Origin: Micromonospora avicenniae
GTDB lineage: Bacteria > Actinomycetota > Actinomycetes > Mycobacteriales > Micromonosporaceae
Direction: 5' to 3'
Assembly (NCBI RefSeq): GCF_900156065.1
Contig: NZ_FTNF01000027.1
Location: forward strand, 1-64,000
DNA: 64,000 nucleotides
In this document: piece by piece, positions 34,070-41,980 of the stretch
Numbering within the stretch: position 1 is the first letter of the stretch
How the letters are laid out: each line of letters opens with the position of its first letter
Position numbers and translations under genes: made by a program
The notes under the pieces: model-generated
What the model saw: the letters and a program-made list of their open reading frames with translations, nothing else
Databases searched by the model: none
Told to the model about the DNA's origin: nothing

Positions 34070-34185
34070 TCGATCGAGGCACGTTGTCGAGACCGGCTCC
34101 GTCCGCGCAGATGCGAGCGAGGTAGGGAAGAGCGCGCTGCGAATGCGGCATAATCGGCCCCTTCCGGGTCGCAATTCCGATCCGC

Positions 34186-34191
34186 TAGAGT
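34186..34191 (+). promoter_or_regulatory. -10 box TAGAGT for leaderless mod operon
   Basis: TAGAGT lies seven bases before GTG 34199 and no Shine-Dalgarno is present. This decides the start of the HTH-TOBE gene and marks the operon promoter. Confidence 0.5.
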
Positions 34192-34198
34192 GGCCGTC

Positions 34199-34624
34199 GT
34201 GACGGTGTTCCGGATGAGTGAGGCAGCCGAGTTGCTCGGCGTCAGCGTGGACACGGTGCGGCGCTGGATCGATGCCGGACGGCTCACCGCCGGCCGGGAC
34301 GAGCAGGGCCATCGGGTGATCGACGGGGTCGATCTCGCCGCGTTCGTCCGGGCGCAGGCCGGTGATCCGGAGCGCCGCGTCGAGGAGTCGTCGGCGCGTA
34401 ACCGGTTGCGCGGCATCGTCACCGCCGTGGTCAAGGACGCGGTGATGGCGCAGGTGGACATTCAGGCCGGCCCGTTCCGGGTGGTGTCGTTGATGAGCCG
34501 GGAAGCCGTCGACGAGCTGGACCTCAAGGTCGGATCGGTGGCGGTCGCCGTCATCAAGTCGACCACCGTCGTCGTGGAGAAGCCCACGGCGAACACAGGC
34601 AGCAGAGGGAGGACCGGCTCGTGA
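34199..34624 (+). CDS. HTH (excisionase/MerR-like) plus TOBE molybdate-binding regulator
   Basis: 141 residues from GTG 34199; GTG 34190 is in frame but lies inside the -10 box. Residues about 3-55 form a MerR/excisionase-like helix-turn-helix (FRMSEAAELLGVSVDTVRRWIDAGRL, HRVIDGVDLAAFV). Residues about 70-128 form a molbindin-like TOBE domain (ARNRLRGIVTAVVKDAVMAQVDI, MSREAVDELDLKVGSVAVAVIKSTTVVVEK) that binds molybdate or tungstate. It overlaps modA by four bases, so sensor and transporter are co-translated. It probably does the job of ModE with a different DNA-binding module; direction of control is unknown. Confidence 0.85.
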   Translation: MTVFRMSEAAELLGVSVDTVRRWIDAGRLTAGRDEQGHRVIDGVDLAAFVRAQAGDPERRVEESSARNRLRGIVTAVVKDAVMAQVDIQAGPFRVVSLMSREAVDELDLKVGSVAVAVIKSTTVVVEKPTANTGSRGRTGS

Positions 34625-35421
34625 CGACACGACGTTTCCGCACCGCCGTGGCGGCCGTCATCGCCCTGACGGTGTTGGGCCTGGCTGGCTGCGGTGGTGA
34701 TGGGAAGTCCGCCGACCGGCAGCCGGGTAGCGCGAGTTCCGAAGTGACCGGCAGCGTCACCGTGTTCGCCGCCGCGTCGCTGACCGAATCGTTCACGCAG
34801 CTCGGCAAGGACTTCGAGGCCGCCAACCCGGGCACGAAGGTCACCTTCAGCTTCGCCGGCAGCTCCGCCCTCGCGACGCAGGTCAACCAGGGCGCCCCGG
34901 CCGACGTGTTCGCCTCCGCAGCCCCGGCGAACATGAATTCCGTCGTCGACGCGGGCAACGGCGACGCTACCCCGACGACCTTCGTGCGGAACCAGCTCGT
35001 CATCGCCGTACCCGAGGGAAACCCCGACCGGGTCGGCGGCCTGGCCGACCTGACCAAGCCGGACGTCAAGGTCGCGCTCTGCGCCGAGCAGGTCCCGTGC
35101 GGCTCGGCGGCGCGGAAGGCGCTCGACACGGCCGGTGTGAAACTCACGCCGGTCACCCTCGAACAGGACGTCAGGGCCGCGCTGTCCAAGGTGAAGTTGG
35201 GTGAGGTCGACGCCGCGTTGGTCTACCGGACGGACACGAGGACGGCCACCGCGGACGTCGACGGTGTCGAATTCCCCGAGTCGGCCGCGGCGGTCAACGA
35301 CTACCCGATCGTCGTGCTGAAGCACGCAACCAACAAGCCGGCGGCCCAGGCCTTCGTCAAGTACGTGCTGTCCGACGCGGGCCGTGCCGTGCTCACCGCA
35401 GCCGGATTCCAGGTCCCGTAA
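34621..35421 (+). CDS. modA: molybdate ABC transporter substrate-binding lipoprotein ModA
   Basis: 266 residues from GTG 34621, GTGA overlap with the regulator. Signal peptide with lipobox GLAGC, acylated cysteine at residue 24. The mature part matches ModA: VTVFAAASLTESF, FSFAGSSALATQVNQGAPADVFASA, and the later VPCGSAARKAL and KLGEVDAALVYRTD. The Ser and Val/Tyr positions in these motifs hold the oxyanion in known ModA. First transporter gene of a modABC operon. Confidence 0.92.
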   Translation: MTTRRFRTAVAAVIALTVLGLAGCGGDGKSADRQPGSASSEVTGSVTVFAAASLTESFTQLGKDFEAANPGTKVTFSFAGSSALATQVNQGAPADVFASAAPANMNSVVDAGNGDATPTTFVRNQLVIAVPEGNPDRVGGLADLTKPDVKVALCAEQVPCGSAARKALDTAGVKLTPVTLEQDVRAALSKVKLGEVDAALVYRTDTRTATADVDGVEFPESAAAVNDYPIVVLKHATNKPAAQAFVKYVLSDAGRAVLTAAGFQVP

Positions 35422-35424
35422 CCG

Positions 35425-36276
35425 ATGTCCCGGCTCGACACCACCGTGGCGCGCCCCGACCGGAGCGCGCCACGGCCACGGCCACGGTCCCGGCAGACGA
35501 CCCGCATCCCGCTGGCGCTGCTCCTGCCCGCCTCACTCGGACTGCTCTTCCTGGTCCTGCCACTCGCCGGTCTGCTCGCCCGCACCCCGTGGACCTCGCT
35601 GCCGCAACGGCTCACCGAGCCGGGCGTCCTCACCGCCCTGCGGCTGTCCCTCCAGACCGCCACCCTCGCGACGCTGCTCTGCCTGGTCCTCGGGGTGCCC
35701 CTGGCCTGGCTTCTCGCCCGGGTCGAGTTCCCCGGCCGGCGGATCGTGCGCGCACTGGTCACCGTGCCTCTCGTCCTGCCACCGGTGGTCGGCGGCGTCG
35801 CCCTGCTGCTCGTCTTCGGCCGGCGCGGGCTGCTCGGGTCCTGGCTCGACTCGGCATTCGGCATCACCCTGCCGTTCAGCACCACGGGCGTGGTGCTCGC
35901 CGAAGCCTTCGTCGCCATGCCTTTCCTCATCATCGCGGTCGAAGGGGCGCTACGTGGCGCCGACAGCCGCTACGAGGAAGCCGCCGCCACTCTGGGCGCG
36001 AACCGGTGGACCACCTTCACACACGTCACCCTTCCGCTGGTTGCGCCAGGTGTCGCCGCGGGAGCCGTGCTGTGCTGGGCGCGCGCACTGGGGGAGTTCG
36101 GCGCCACCATCACCTTCGCCGGCAACTTCCCGGGGCGTACGCAAACGATGCCGATAGCCGTCTACCTCGCCCTGGAAACCGACCTGGAGGCCGCCATCGT
36201 GCTCAGCCTCATCCTGCTCACCGTCTCCGTGGCGATCCTGGCCAGCCTCCGCGACCGTTGGATCAGCGCACCATGA
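35425..36276 (+). CDS. modB: molybdate ABC transporter permease ModB
   Basis: 283 residues from ATG 35425, three bases after the modA stop. About six membrane helices after a basic tail. The EAA loop is ADSRYEEAAATLGANRWTTF near residues 178-197 and WARALGEFGATITFAGNFPGRTQTMP near 215-240 is the ModB/CysT signature. It forms the channel with ModC. Confidence 0.92.
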   Translation: MSRLDTTVARPDRSAPRPRPRSRQTTRIPLALLLPASLGLLFLVLPLAGLLARTPWTSLPQRLTEPGVLTALRLSLQTATLATLLCLVLGVPLAWLLARVEFPGRRIVRALVTVPLVLPPVVGGVALLLVFGRRGLLGSWLDSAFGITLPFSTTGVVLAEAFVAMPFLIIAVEGALRGADSRYEEAAATLGANRWTTFTHVTLPLVAPGVAAGAVLCWARALGEFGATITFAGNFPGRTQTMPIAVYLALETDLEAAIVLSLILLTVSVAILASLRDRWISAP

Positions 36277-37382
36277 CCACCGACGTCACCGTCCACCCGG
36301 CGGAACGGCACCTGACCGGGCCGCTGCTCGACGCCCGTCTCGTCGTCGAGCGCGGGACCTTCCGGCTCGACCTGCCACTGACGATCAACCCGGGTGAGGT
36401 CGTCGCCCTGCTCGGCCCCAACGGAGCCGGAAAGAGCACCGCACTGCGAGCCCTCGCCGGGCTGCTGTCCCTGTCGGCCGGGCACCTCACCCTTGCCGGG
36501 CGCGAACTCGACAATCCGAGCCGCCGGACGTGGACGCCCACCGAGCAACGCCGCATCGGGGTGGTCTTCCAGGACTACCTTCTCTTCCCCCACCTCAGCG
36601 CGCTGGACAACATCGCGTTCGGCCCCCGCCGACGCGGCGTGAACCGGCAACAGGCACGGCGCCAGGCGGCCGACTGGCTGGAACGGATGGGGCTCGCCGA
36701 ACACGCCCGCCGCAAACCCCGACAACTCTCCGGCGGGCAGGCCCAGCGGATCGCCCTCGCCCGGGCCCTCGCGGTCGACCCGGCGCTGCTGCTGCTCGAC
36801 GAACCGCTCGCCGCTCTCGACGCCCGCACCCGGCTCGACACCCGCGCCCAGCTCCAGCAGCACCTCGCCGCACATCGCGGCGCCACCCTGCTGGTCACGC
36901 ACGACCCGCTCGACGCTCTCGTGCTCGCCGACCGGCTCGTCATCATCGAACACGGCCAGGTGGTCCAGGAGGGCGACGCCGCCACGATCACCGCGCAGCC
37001 GCGTACCGACTACGTGGCCCGCCTGGTCGGCCTGAACCTGTACCGCGGTCGCGCCAGCGGACACACCGTCCTGCTCACCGACACGTTCCGGCTGACCACG
37101 GCCGAACAGCACGACGGCGACGTCTTCGTGGCCTTCCCGCCGTCAGCTGTCGCCCTGCACCCGAACCACCCCGACGGCAGCCCCCGCAACAGTTGGCCCG
37201 CCACCATCACCGGCATCCAGCCGAACGGCGACAACCTCCGGGTCCAACTGGCCGGCCCGATCGATCTCGCCGCCGACATCACCCCGCTCGCCGCCGCGCA
37301 ACTCCACCTCGTGCCCGGTCAGCGCGTCTGGGCCGCGGTGAAAGCGACCGAGACCCGTGCGTACCCCGCGGCGCCGCAGTAG
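36273..37382 (+). CDS. modC: molybdate ABC transporter ATP-binding protein ModC
   Basis: 369 residues from ATG 36273, ATGA overlap with modB. Walker A LLGPNGAGKSTAL near residue 48, Q-loop VFQDYLLFPHLSA, signature QLSGGQAQRIALARALA, Walker B LLLLDEPLAALDA and H-loop LVTHDPLDALVLAD are intact. The C-terminal ~120 residues form the TOBE/Mop domain. With ModA and ModB it completes a molybdate importer that would supply molybdopterin enzymes. Confidence 0.92.
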   Translation: MTTDVTVHPAERHLTGPLLDARLVVERGTFRLDLPLTINPGEVVALLGPNGAGKSTALRALAGLLSLSAGHLTLAGRELDNPSRRTWTPTEQRRIGVVFQDYLLFPHLSALDNIAFGPRRRGVNRQQARRQAADWLERMGLAEHARRKPRQLSGGQAQRIALARALAVDPALLLLDEPLAALDARTRLDTRAQLQQHLAAHRGATLLVTHDPLDALVLADRLVIIEHGQVVQEGDAATITAQPRTDYVARLVGLNLYRGRASGHTVLLTDTFRLTTAEQHDGDVFVAFPPSAVALHPNHPDGSPRNSWPATITGIQPNGDNLRVQLAGPIDLAADITPLAAAQLHLVPGQRVWAAVKATETRAYPAAPQ

Positions 37383-37465
37383 CCACGTGATCCCGGGCCG
37401 CCGGTCCACGGGTCGCCGTCAGGCCGGTCGGCCAGGTCGGTGGCTCGGTGGCACAGAAGCCTGGG

Positions 37466-37471
37466 TAGCGT
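37466..37471 (+). promoter_or_regulatory. -10 box TAGCGT for leaderless OsmC-family gene
   Basis: TAGCGT lies seven bases before ATG 37479 with no Shine-Dalgarno. Confidence 0.45.
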
Positions 37472-37478
37472 GCCTGTT

Positions 37479-37919
37479 ATGAGTGAGGACACCTTCCGCT
37501 CGGTGGAGATCGAGCGCACCAGCTTGGGGAAGTACGTCGTACGGAACGCCCGCGGCGGGTCGTTGTCGATGGGCTCGGGCGAGGAGGGCAGCTTCACGCC
37601 GGTGGAACTGCTCCTGGCGGCGATCGGCGGCTGCACCTCGATCGACGTGGATCACATCACCAGCCGCCGCGCCGAGCCGACCCGGTTCGCCGTCAAGGTC
37701 ACCGGCGACAAGATTCGGGACGAGAGCGGAAACCGGATGGAGAATCTCACCGTCGAGTTCACCGTGGCGTTCCCGGAGGGCGCGGACGGCGACAAGGCGC
37801 GCGAGGCGCTGCCCCGATCGCTGCAGCAGTCGCACGACCGGCTCTGCACCGTCTCCCGTACCGTCGAACTCGGCACTCCCGTCTCGATCGTCGAGGCGGC
37901 CGGCACCAGCAGCGACTGA
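37479..37919 (+). CDS. OsmC family protein
   Basis: 146 residues from ATG 37479, start set by the TAGCGT box seven bases upstream. OsmC/Ohr fold: SMGSGEEGSFTPVELLLAAIGGCTSIDVDHI near residues 30-60 with the first conserved cysteine in GGCTSID, then strands of the second half, and a second cysteine in HDRLCTVSRTV near residue 124. The two cysteines fit a thiol peroxidase that reduces organic hydroperoxides, as in Ohr and OsmC, although the YhfA-like subgroup has no proven activity. Monocistronic, closed by a hairpin. Confidence 0.88.
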   Translation: MSEDTFRSVEIERTSLGKYVVRNARGGSLSMGSGEEGSFTPVELLLAAIGGCTSIDVDHITSRRAEPTRFAVKVTGDKIRDESGNRMENLTVEFTVAFPEGADGDKAREALPRSLQQSHDRLCTVSRTVELGTPVSIVEAAGTSSD

Positions 37920-37947
37920 GGTCTCCGGCCTCACCCGGTGTACACGC

Positions 37948-37973
37948 CCCGGTCCGCGGCGTCGCGGACCGGG
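37948..37973 (+). terminator. hairpin terminator after OsmC-family gene
   Basis: Perfect 11-bp arms CCCGGTCCGCG/CGCGGACCGGG with a four-base loop, 28 bp after the stop. Confidence 0.7.
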
Positions 37974-38001
37974 CGATGACAGGAGCCCTGAGGGAAGCCG
38001 C

Positions 38002-38241
38002 GTGCCCTGGTGGTCGACGTTACCGAACAGCTCGGACGGGGCAGCGCGCCGGACCGGTGAGGCCGCAGAGCGCAACGCCCGCAACTGGTCCGGTACGTCG
38101 ACGGCGGGCCGGGCGTACTGGGCGCTGCTCGGCCCCGGTGTCCAGCTGCGCCGCACCGACTTCAACGTGGACGAGTACCTGCGCTCCCGGCACGGCGACG
38201 CCGACGCGATCGCCGTCTTCGCCCCGCGCGAGGGACGCTGA
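38002..38241 (+). CDS. small hypothetical protein
   Basis: 79 residues from GTG 38002, with GAGGGAAG five bases upstream. No membrane segment. I do not recognise the family. Codon use is typical for the genome and the ribosome site is good, so it is probably real. It is the last intact gene before a repeat-rich gap. Confidence 0.5.
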   Translation: MPWWSTLPNSSDGAARRTGEAAERNARNWSGTSTAGRAYWALLGPGVQLRRTDFNVDEYLRSRHGDADAIAVFAPREGR

Positions 38242-39036
38242 GCGGGCTGGCTCCAGCGGGTCTGTGAACAGCGCGCTGGACGACCCGCACCGAGGGGCGT
38301 AGGGACATGGTTTGTGCCGCCTTTAGAGCTGAATCGTCTACGACATCGGGTCCGGCGGGCTCGGGGGTCGGGAAGCCCCTGCCGCCTCCGCGTGGGCAAC
38401 CCGCTCGATCCGTATCTGCGGAACGCTTCCTGGTCGGCTACTACGCCGGTCACGGCGAGGTCGAGCTGCCGTAGCGCGCATTACGAGGTCGAGGCTGTCG
38501 TGGCGCCCACGATGAGCGTGGCGTCTTGGACCCTGCTGGCCGGGAGGTCGCCACCACCCCTCGTCGGTCGCCGGCCAGTACGGACACCCTGGCCCGGCGT
38601 CACGGGCACCGCTCGTCGGCCGCACGCAGCACCGCCACGGCGTTGCGGCACCGCCCGCGACGTTGCAGCAGCGTCAACGGCAAGGCAGCACCGTCACGGC
38701 GTTGCCGCACCGCCCGCGACGTTGCAGGACCGCCGACGACGAAGCAGTACCGGGCACGGCAGGGCGTAGGCCTCCCACGGGACGCGCTGACTCGCCTGCG
38801 ACATCAGCTCCAAAGGCTTCACACACAGCACCTGGTGTCGGCCGCCACCGACCAATCGTCGTGGTGGATCGAGGCAGCAACCTTCGGCGCTCCTCACGCC
38901 CTGGTGACCGACACCCCGGGTGACCGTGGGCGTTTCGTCTGCCGTGCCTGTGCCGACGCCTCTTCATATCGGGGTTTATGTTTGCGTTGCCGTCGTGGTG
39001 ACACCTGAAGGCTCACGGCAAATCACCACAAGAGAC
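38242..39036 (+). other. repeat-containing gap upstream of the interrupted GNAT gene
   Basis: No gene can be supported. It holds a 43-bp direct repeat (listed separately). The far end of a plus-strand frame (about 38930-39008) encodes a C-x2-C-x10-C-x2-C zinc-ribbon-like tail, but the frame has poor codon bias and no start signal. The terminal ~60 bp are read by the tnpB extension on the minus strand. Confidence 0.4.
38626..38727 (+). repeat. 43-bp direct repeat, period 59 bp
   Basis: Copies at 38626-38668 and 38685-38727 differ at two positions. Smaller ACGGC-GTTGC sub-repeats fill the space between them. Confidence 0.9.
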
Positions 39037-40493
39037 TCATGAGCCAACCGTCGTACGCCGAGCCTGAGGTGGCGGACCCGGTGTCGCCAGCCCGAACAGC
39101 TCCCGGCAGGGGTCGAGACCCTCGATCGTGACGGCGGGCCGGTCGCTCGCCGCCCAGTCCGGCCGGCCCAGCCGCAACCGCTGCGAGACCCGCACCTCGT
39201 CGTGCAGCACGTCCCGGCTGATCCCGTCCGGCTGTTGACATCCTCTCCGCCCTGAAGGACGGAGATTCCCTCCACGCTGCGCGTGGAACACGCAGCGTCC
39301 GGGTGGGTTACCGCTTCGCCGCGCGGTGCCACCATCGCTGGTGGTCTGACCCGCGCTCCACGGTCGTTGAGGTCCGCCTGTCCAGCGGCCCTGACGTTCC
39401 TGGCGGCATTGACGTCGCGGTCGTGGTGACTGCCGCACGGGCAGTCCCACGCTCGGACATTGAGCACCATCTTCTCGTTGACCCGTCCGCAGTCGGAGCA
39501 CATGCGGGTGGACGGGAAGAACCGGTCCACCCGTCCGAACGTGCGGCCGTACCTCGCGGCCTTGTACTCCAACATCCCTGTGAACGACGCCCATCCGGCG
39601 TCGTGCACGGACTTGGCCAGCCGGGTCCGGCCGAGACCGGCAACGCACAGATCCTCAACATAGATCGCTTGGTTCTCGCGAACGATGGCCGTGGACAGTT
39701 TGTGCTGCCAGTCGCGCCGGGTGTCGGCCACCCGCGCGTGGGCGCGGGCGACCTTGACGACGGCCTTCTTGCGGTTGGCCGAGCCCTTCTGCTTGCGGGA
39801 GAGAGCCTGTTGCAGCCGCTTGAGCTTGCCCGCCGCACGGCGCAGGAACTTCGGCGCGGCGACCTTCGTGCCGTCCGAGAGCACCGCGAAATGCGTCAGC
39901 CCCAGGTCGATGCCCACCTCGGACTCGACCGGCGGCAACGTCTCGTCCTCGGCGGTTTGCACGACGAACGAGGCGTAGTACCGCCCGGCCGCGTCCCGGA
40001 TGATCGCCACGCTGGACGGGTCCGAGGGCAACGACCGCGACCAGCGCACATCCAGGTCGCCGATCTTCGGCAGACGCAGCCGGCCGTTGTCCAGCACGCG
40101 GAACCGGCTGTTTTTCGTGAAGCGGATGGCCTGCCGGTTGTCCTTGCGCGACCGGAACCGGGGCGGAGCCACCGCGCGGCCCTTGCGCTTACCCGAGACC
40201 GAGGCGAAGAAGTTGCGGTACGCGGTGTTCAGGTCCGCGAGTGCCTGCTGCAACACCACGCTGGAGACCTCGCCCAGCCACGCCCGCTCGGGCGTCGCCT
40301 TCGCCTCGGTGATCAGCCGACGGGACAGCTCCCCGTCCGAGATGTACTTCTCGCCCGCCTCGTGGGCCTGCTGACGCAGGCGCAGCCCGTCGTTGAACAC
40401 CACCCGCGCGCACCCGAACGCCCGAGCCAGCTCGATCCGCTGGCCGGGCGTCGGATACACGCGGAACTGGTAACGGAGCTGCACGGAAAGCAC
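38976..40493 (-). CDS. tnpB: TnpB RNA-guided nuclease of IS200/IS605 element, reading out of the element
   Basis: 505 residues from GTG 40493 (GTG 40484 also possible). TnpB core: start VQLRYQFRVYPTPGQ, RuvC-like residues in EVGIDLGLTHFAV (Asp), IYVEDLCVAGL (Glu) and HHDRDVNAARN (Asp), and a zinc finger CSDCGRVNEK...CPCGS. These are all intact, so nuclease activity is plausible. The frame has no stop inside the element: about 419 codons lie within it and about 86 continue into the split GNAT gene in another frame. The product thus has a foreign C-terminal tail. Divergent from tnpA. Confidence 0.88.
   Translation of the reverse strand: MLSVQLRYQFRVYPTPGQRIELARAFGCARVVFNDGLRLRQQAHEAGEKYISDGELSRRLITEAKATPERAWLGEVSSVVLQQALADLNTAYRNFFASVSGKRKGRAVAPPRFRSRKDNRQAIRFTKNSRFRVLDNGRLRLPKIGDLDVRWSRSLPSDPSSVAIIRDAAGRYYASFVVQTAEDETLPPVESEVGIDLGLTHFAVLSDGTKVAAPKFLRRAAGKLKRLQQALSRKQKGSANRKKAVVKVARAHARVADTRRDWQHKLSTAIVRENQAIYVEDLCVAGLGRTRLAKSVHDAGWASFTGMLEYKAARYGRTFGRVDRFFPSTRMCSDCGRVNEKMVLNVRAWDCPCGSHHDRDVNAARNVRAAGQADLNDRGARVRPPAMVAPRGEAVTHPDAACSTRSVEGISVLQGGEDVNSRTGSAGTCCTTRCGSRSGCGWAGRTGRRATGPPSRSRVSTPAGSCSGWRHRVRHLRLGVRRLAHESLVVICREPSGVTTTATQT
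39037..39234 (-). pseudogene. GNAT acetyltransferase, C-terminal fragment (cut by IS element)
   Basis: Reading from the element edge the frame gives QPDGISRDVLHDEVRVSQRL and goes on through GRPDW, VTIEGLDPCRELFGL to the stop at 39037. This is the normal end of the same acetyltransferase whose first 168 codons lie on the far side of the element. Joining the two at CAG restores one frame of 233 codons. Confidence 0.85.
39235..39400 (-). ncRNA. predicted reRNA/omegaRNA of TnpB (approximate span)
   Basis: TnpB guide RNAs of this family come from the tnpB 3' end and the element right end. Here two hairpins end the element: ACGCTGC-GTG/CACGCAGCGT (39274-39298) and TCTCCG/CGGAGA with a CCTGAAGG core (39244-39265). 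The RNA would read out into host sequence from 39234 downwards as guide. The 5' limit is a guess. Confidence 0.45.
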
Positions 40494-40509
40494 CGTACCA
40501 TGTTGGTTT

Positions 40510-40926
40510 ATGGCAGAAATTGAAGGTATCCGGACTGGTAGGCACTGTGTTTTCGCGATGCACGTCCACTTGGTCTTCGTAACGAAGTTCCGGCACAAGG
40601 TGTTCGCCGACCGGCACCTGACCCGGATGGAGGCGATCATGCGGGACGTGTGCGCCGACTTCGAGGCCGAGCTGGTCGAGTTCAACGGCGAGAACAACCA
40701 CGTACACCTGCTCGTCAACTACCCGCCCAAAGTCGCCGTCGCCCGGCTGGTCAACAGCCTCAAAGGCGTCTCCTCGCGCCACCTACGGCAGGAATTCCCC
40801 GACCTCACGCGCCACTACTACCAGACCAACAAACTCTGGTCGGGCTCGTACTTCGCAGGCTCCGTCGGCGGCGCACCGCTGAGCGTCGTGAAGCAGTACA
40901 TCGAGCAGCAGAACCGTCCCGGTTAA
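40510..40926 (+). CDS. tnpA: TnpA (Y1 HUH) transposase of IS200/IS605 element
   Basis: 138 residues from ATG 40510. HUH motif NNHVHLLVNYP near residues 62-72, with the catalytic tyrosine in SVVKQYIEQQ near 130. The start CVFAMHVHLVFVTKF-like strand is typical. TnpA cuts and rejoins single strands at the hairpin ends of the element. The gene appears complete, so the element may still be mobile. It is divergent from tnpB with 16 bp between start codons. Confidence 0.93.
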   Translation: MAEIEGIRTGRHCVFAMHVHLVFVTKFRHKVFADRHLTRMEAIMRDVCADFEAELVEFNGENNHVHLLVNYPPKVAVARLVNSLKGVSSRHLRQEFPDLTRHYYQTNKLWSGSYFAGSVGGAPLSVVKQYIEQQNRPG

Positions 40927-40994
40927 GGCACTGCTCGGGCCTGGCGGCCCTCCCAGCACGGGCCTTCACCCCCGGCCTGAAGGCCGGAGCACTG

Positions 40995-41498
40995 GCCCGC
41001 ATCCCGGTAGCCCAGCCTCTTCGAGATCGCCAGCGGGGCGGGGTTGTCGGCGAAGGACTCGGTGACGGCGTACTCGGCGTCGAGCCCCGCGAACGCCAGA
41101 TGCAGCATCGCCGCCCGCATCTCCCGCCCGATGCCCCGCCCGTGATGTTCCAGGCCGAGCCAGGACGCGCTCTTCACCTCACGGAGCACGGCGAAGTCAC
41201 GGCCGGACATCTGCTGCACACCCACCGGCCGGTCATGCTCGAAGACCACCAGTTGCAGGCTCCAACTCTGTGGCGTCCACTCTCCGCGGGCCCGCCACTG
41301 CCACTGCACCACCCTGCGCGCCAACTCCCGTGGCGGCAGGTCCGTCCACGGGGTCAGGAAGGGCCGCTCATCGGGCCGGTGGACGCCGCGCGCGGCCAGT
41401 TCGGCCAGCTCGGCGAGCTCGTCGTCGGTCGGGAGCCGCAACTCCAGGCGGTCGGTCCGCACGCGTAGCCCAAGCAGGGGCCAATGGTCGATCAGCAC
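40995..41498 (-). pseudogene. GNAT acetyltransferase, N-terminal fragment (cut by IS element)
   Basis: 168 codons from GTG 41498: VRTDRLELRLPTDDELAEL, the region for the acetyl-CoA pyrophosphate loop (LEHHGRGIGREMRAAML), then AEYAVTESFADNPAPLAISKRLGYRDAG. After that the frame enters the element and picks up element-encoded residues before a stop. It matches the RimJ/RimL-like GNATs. The catalytic half is complete but the C-terminal strands are gone, so activity is unlikely. Confidence 0.88.
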
Positions 41499-41515
41499 AA
41501 CGCATTCTCGCGCCC

Positions 41516-41579
41516 GCCGTCCCGGCGTCGCACCCCGGTTACCGGCCGCCGTCCCGACACCGCACCTCGGTTACCGGCC
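41516..41579 (+). repeat. 32-bp tandem duplication
   Basis: Two adjacent 32-bp copies (41516-41547, 41548-41579) with four mismatches, each ending CGGTTACCGGCC. They fill the space between the GNAT start and the monooxygenase start. Confidence 0.85.
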
Positions 41580-41599
41580 GGCGTGCCATGCTGGCGCCC

Positions 41600-41950
41600 A
41601 TGTCGAGCCATCCCTTCGCGGAGACGCCGGAACCGCCGTACGTCGCGGTCATCTTCACGTCGGTCCGCACCCCCGGGGACAACGGGTACGCCGTGATGTC
41701 CGCGTCGATGGACGCGCTGGCCCGCGAGCAGCCCGGGTTCCTCGGCATCGAGTCGGCCCGCGAGGGCGTCGGGATCACCGTGTCGTACTGGGCGGACCAG
41801 GCGGCGGCGCGGGGCTGGAAGCAGGTCGCCGCGCACCTGGTCGCCCAGCGCCGAGGCCGCGACGTCTGGTACGCGGACTACCGGGTCCGGGTAGCCACTG
41901 TGGAGCGGGAGTACGGCCACGACTCCTCCTCGCTCGACGGCGAACACTGA
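41600..41950 (+). CDS. antibiotic biosynthesis monooxygenase (ABM) fold protein
   Basis: 116 residues from ATG 41600 (ATG 41588 also in frame). Single ferredoxin-like ABM domain: YVAVIFTSVRTPGDNGYAVM, LAREQPGFLGIESAREGVGITVSYWAD and the closing YADYRVRVATVEREY. The layout resembles the YqjZ-type stand-alone monooxygenases. The sequence does not reveal a cofactor or substrate; related proteins act without cofactors on polycyclic rings, or degrade haem. Single gene between the cut GNAT and DUF4240. Confidence 0.8.
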   Translation: MSSHPFAETPEPPYVAVIFTSVRTPGDNGYAVMSASMDALAREQPGFLGIESAREGVGITVSYWADQAAARGWKQVAAHLVAQRRGRDVWYADYRVRVATVEREYGHDSSSLDGEH

Positions 41951-41980
41951 CGGGGACGGTCGAGCAGGCGGCGTCGGTGC

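Larger units (their letters stand above)
39235..40994 (-). mobile_element. IS200/IS605-family element with tnpA and tnpB
   Basis: 1760 bp. Ends were set by the interrupted GNAT frame: removing these bases rejoins it exactly, with a 3-base CAG ambiguity (39232-40991 is equivalent). There is no target duplication, as expected for HUH transposition. Both ends carry subterminal hairpins with the same TGAA loop (CCGGCC/GGCCGG at 40972-40987 and TCTCCG/CGGAGA at 39244-39265). The tnpB-side end finishes in TCAA on the minus strand, as in IS608. Confidence 0.9.

Noticed and set aside
38526..39008. Plus-strand frame ending in a C-x2-C-x10-C-x2-C tail
   Set aside because: Most of the frame is repeat sequence with poor codon bias and no start signal.
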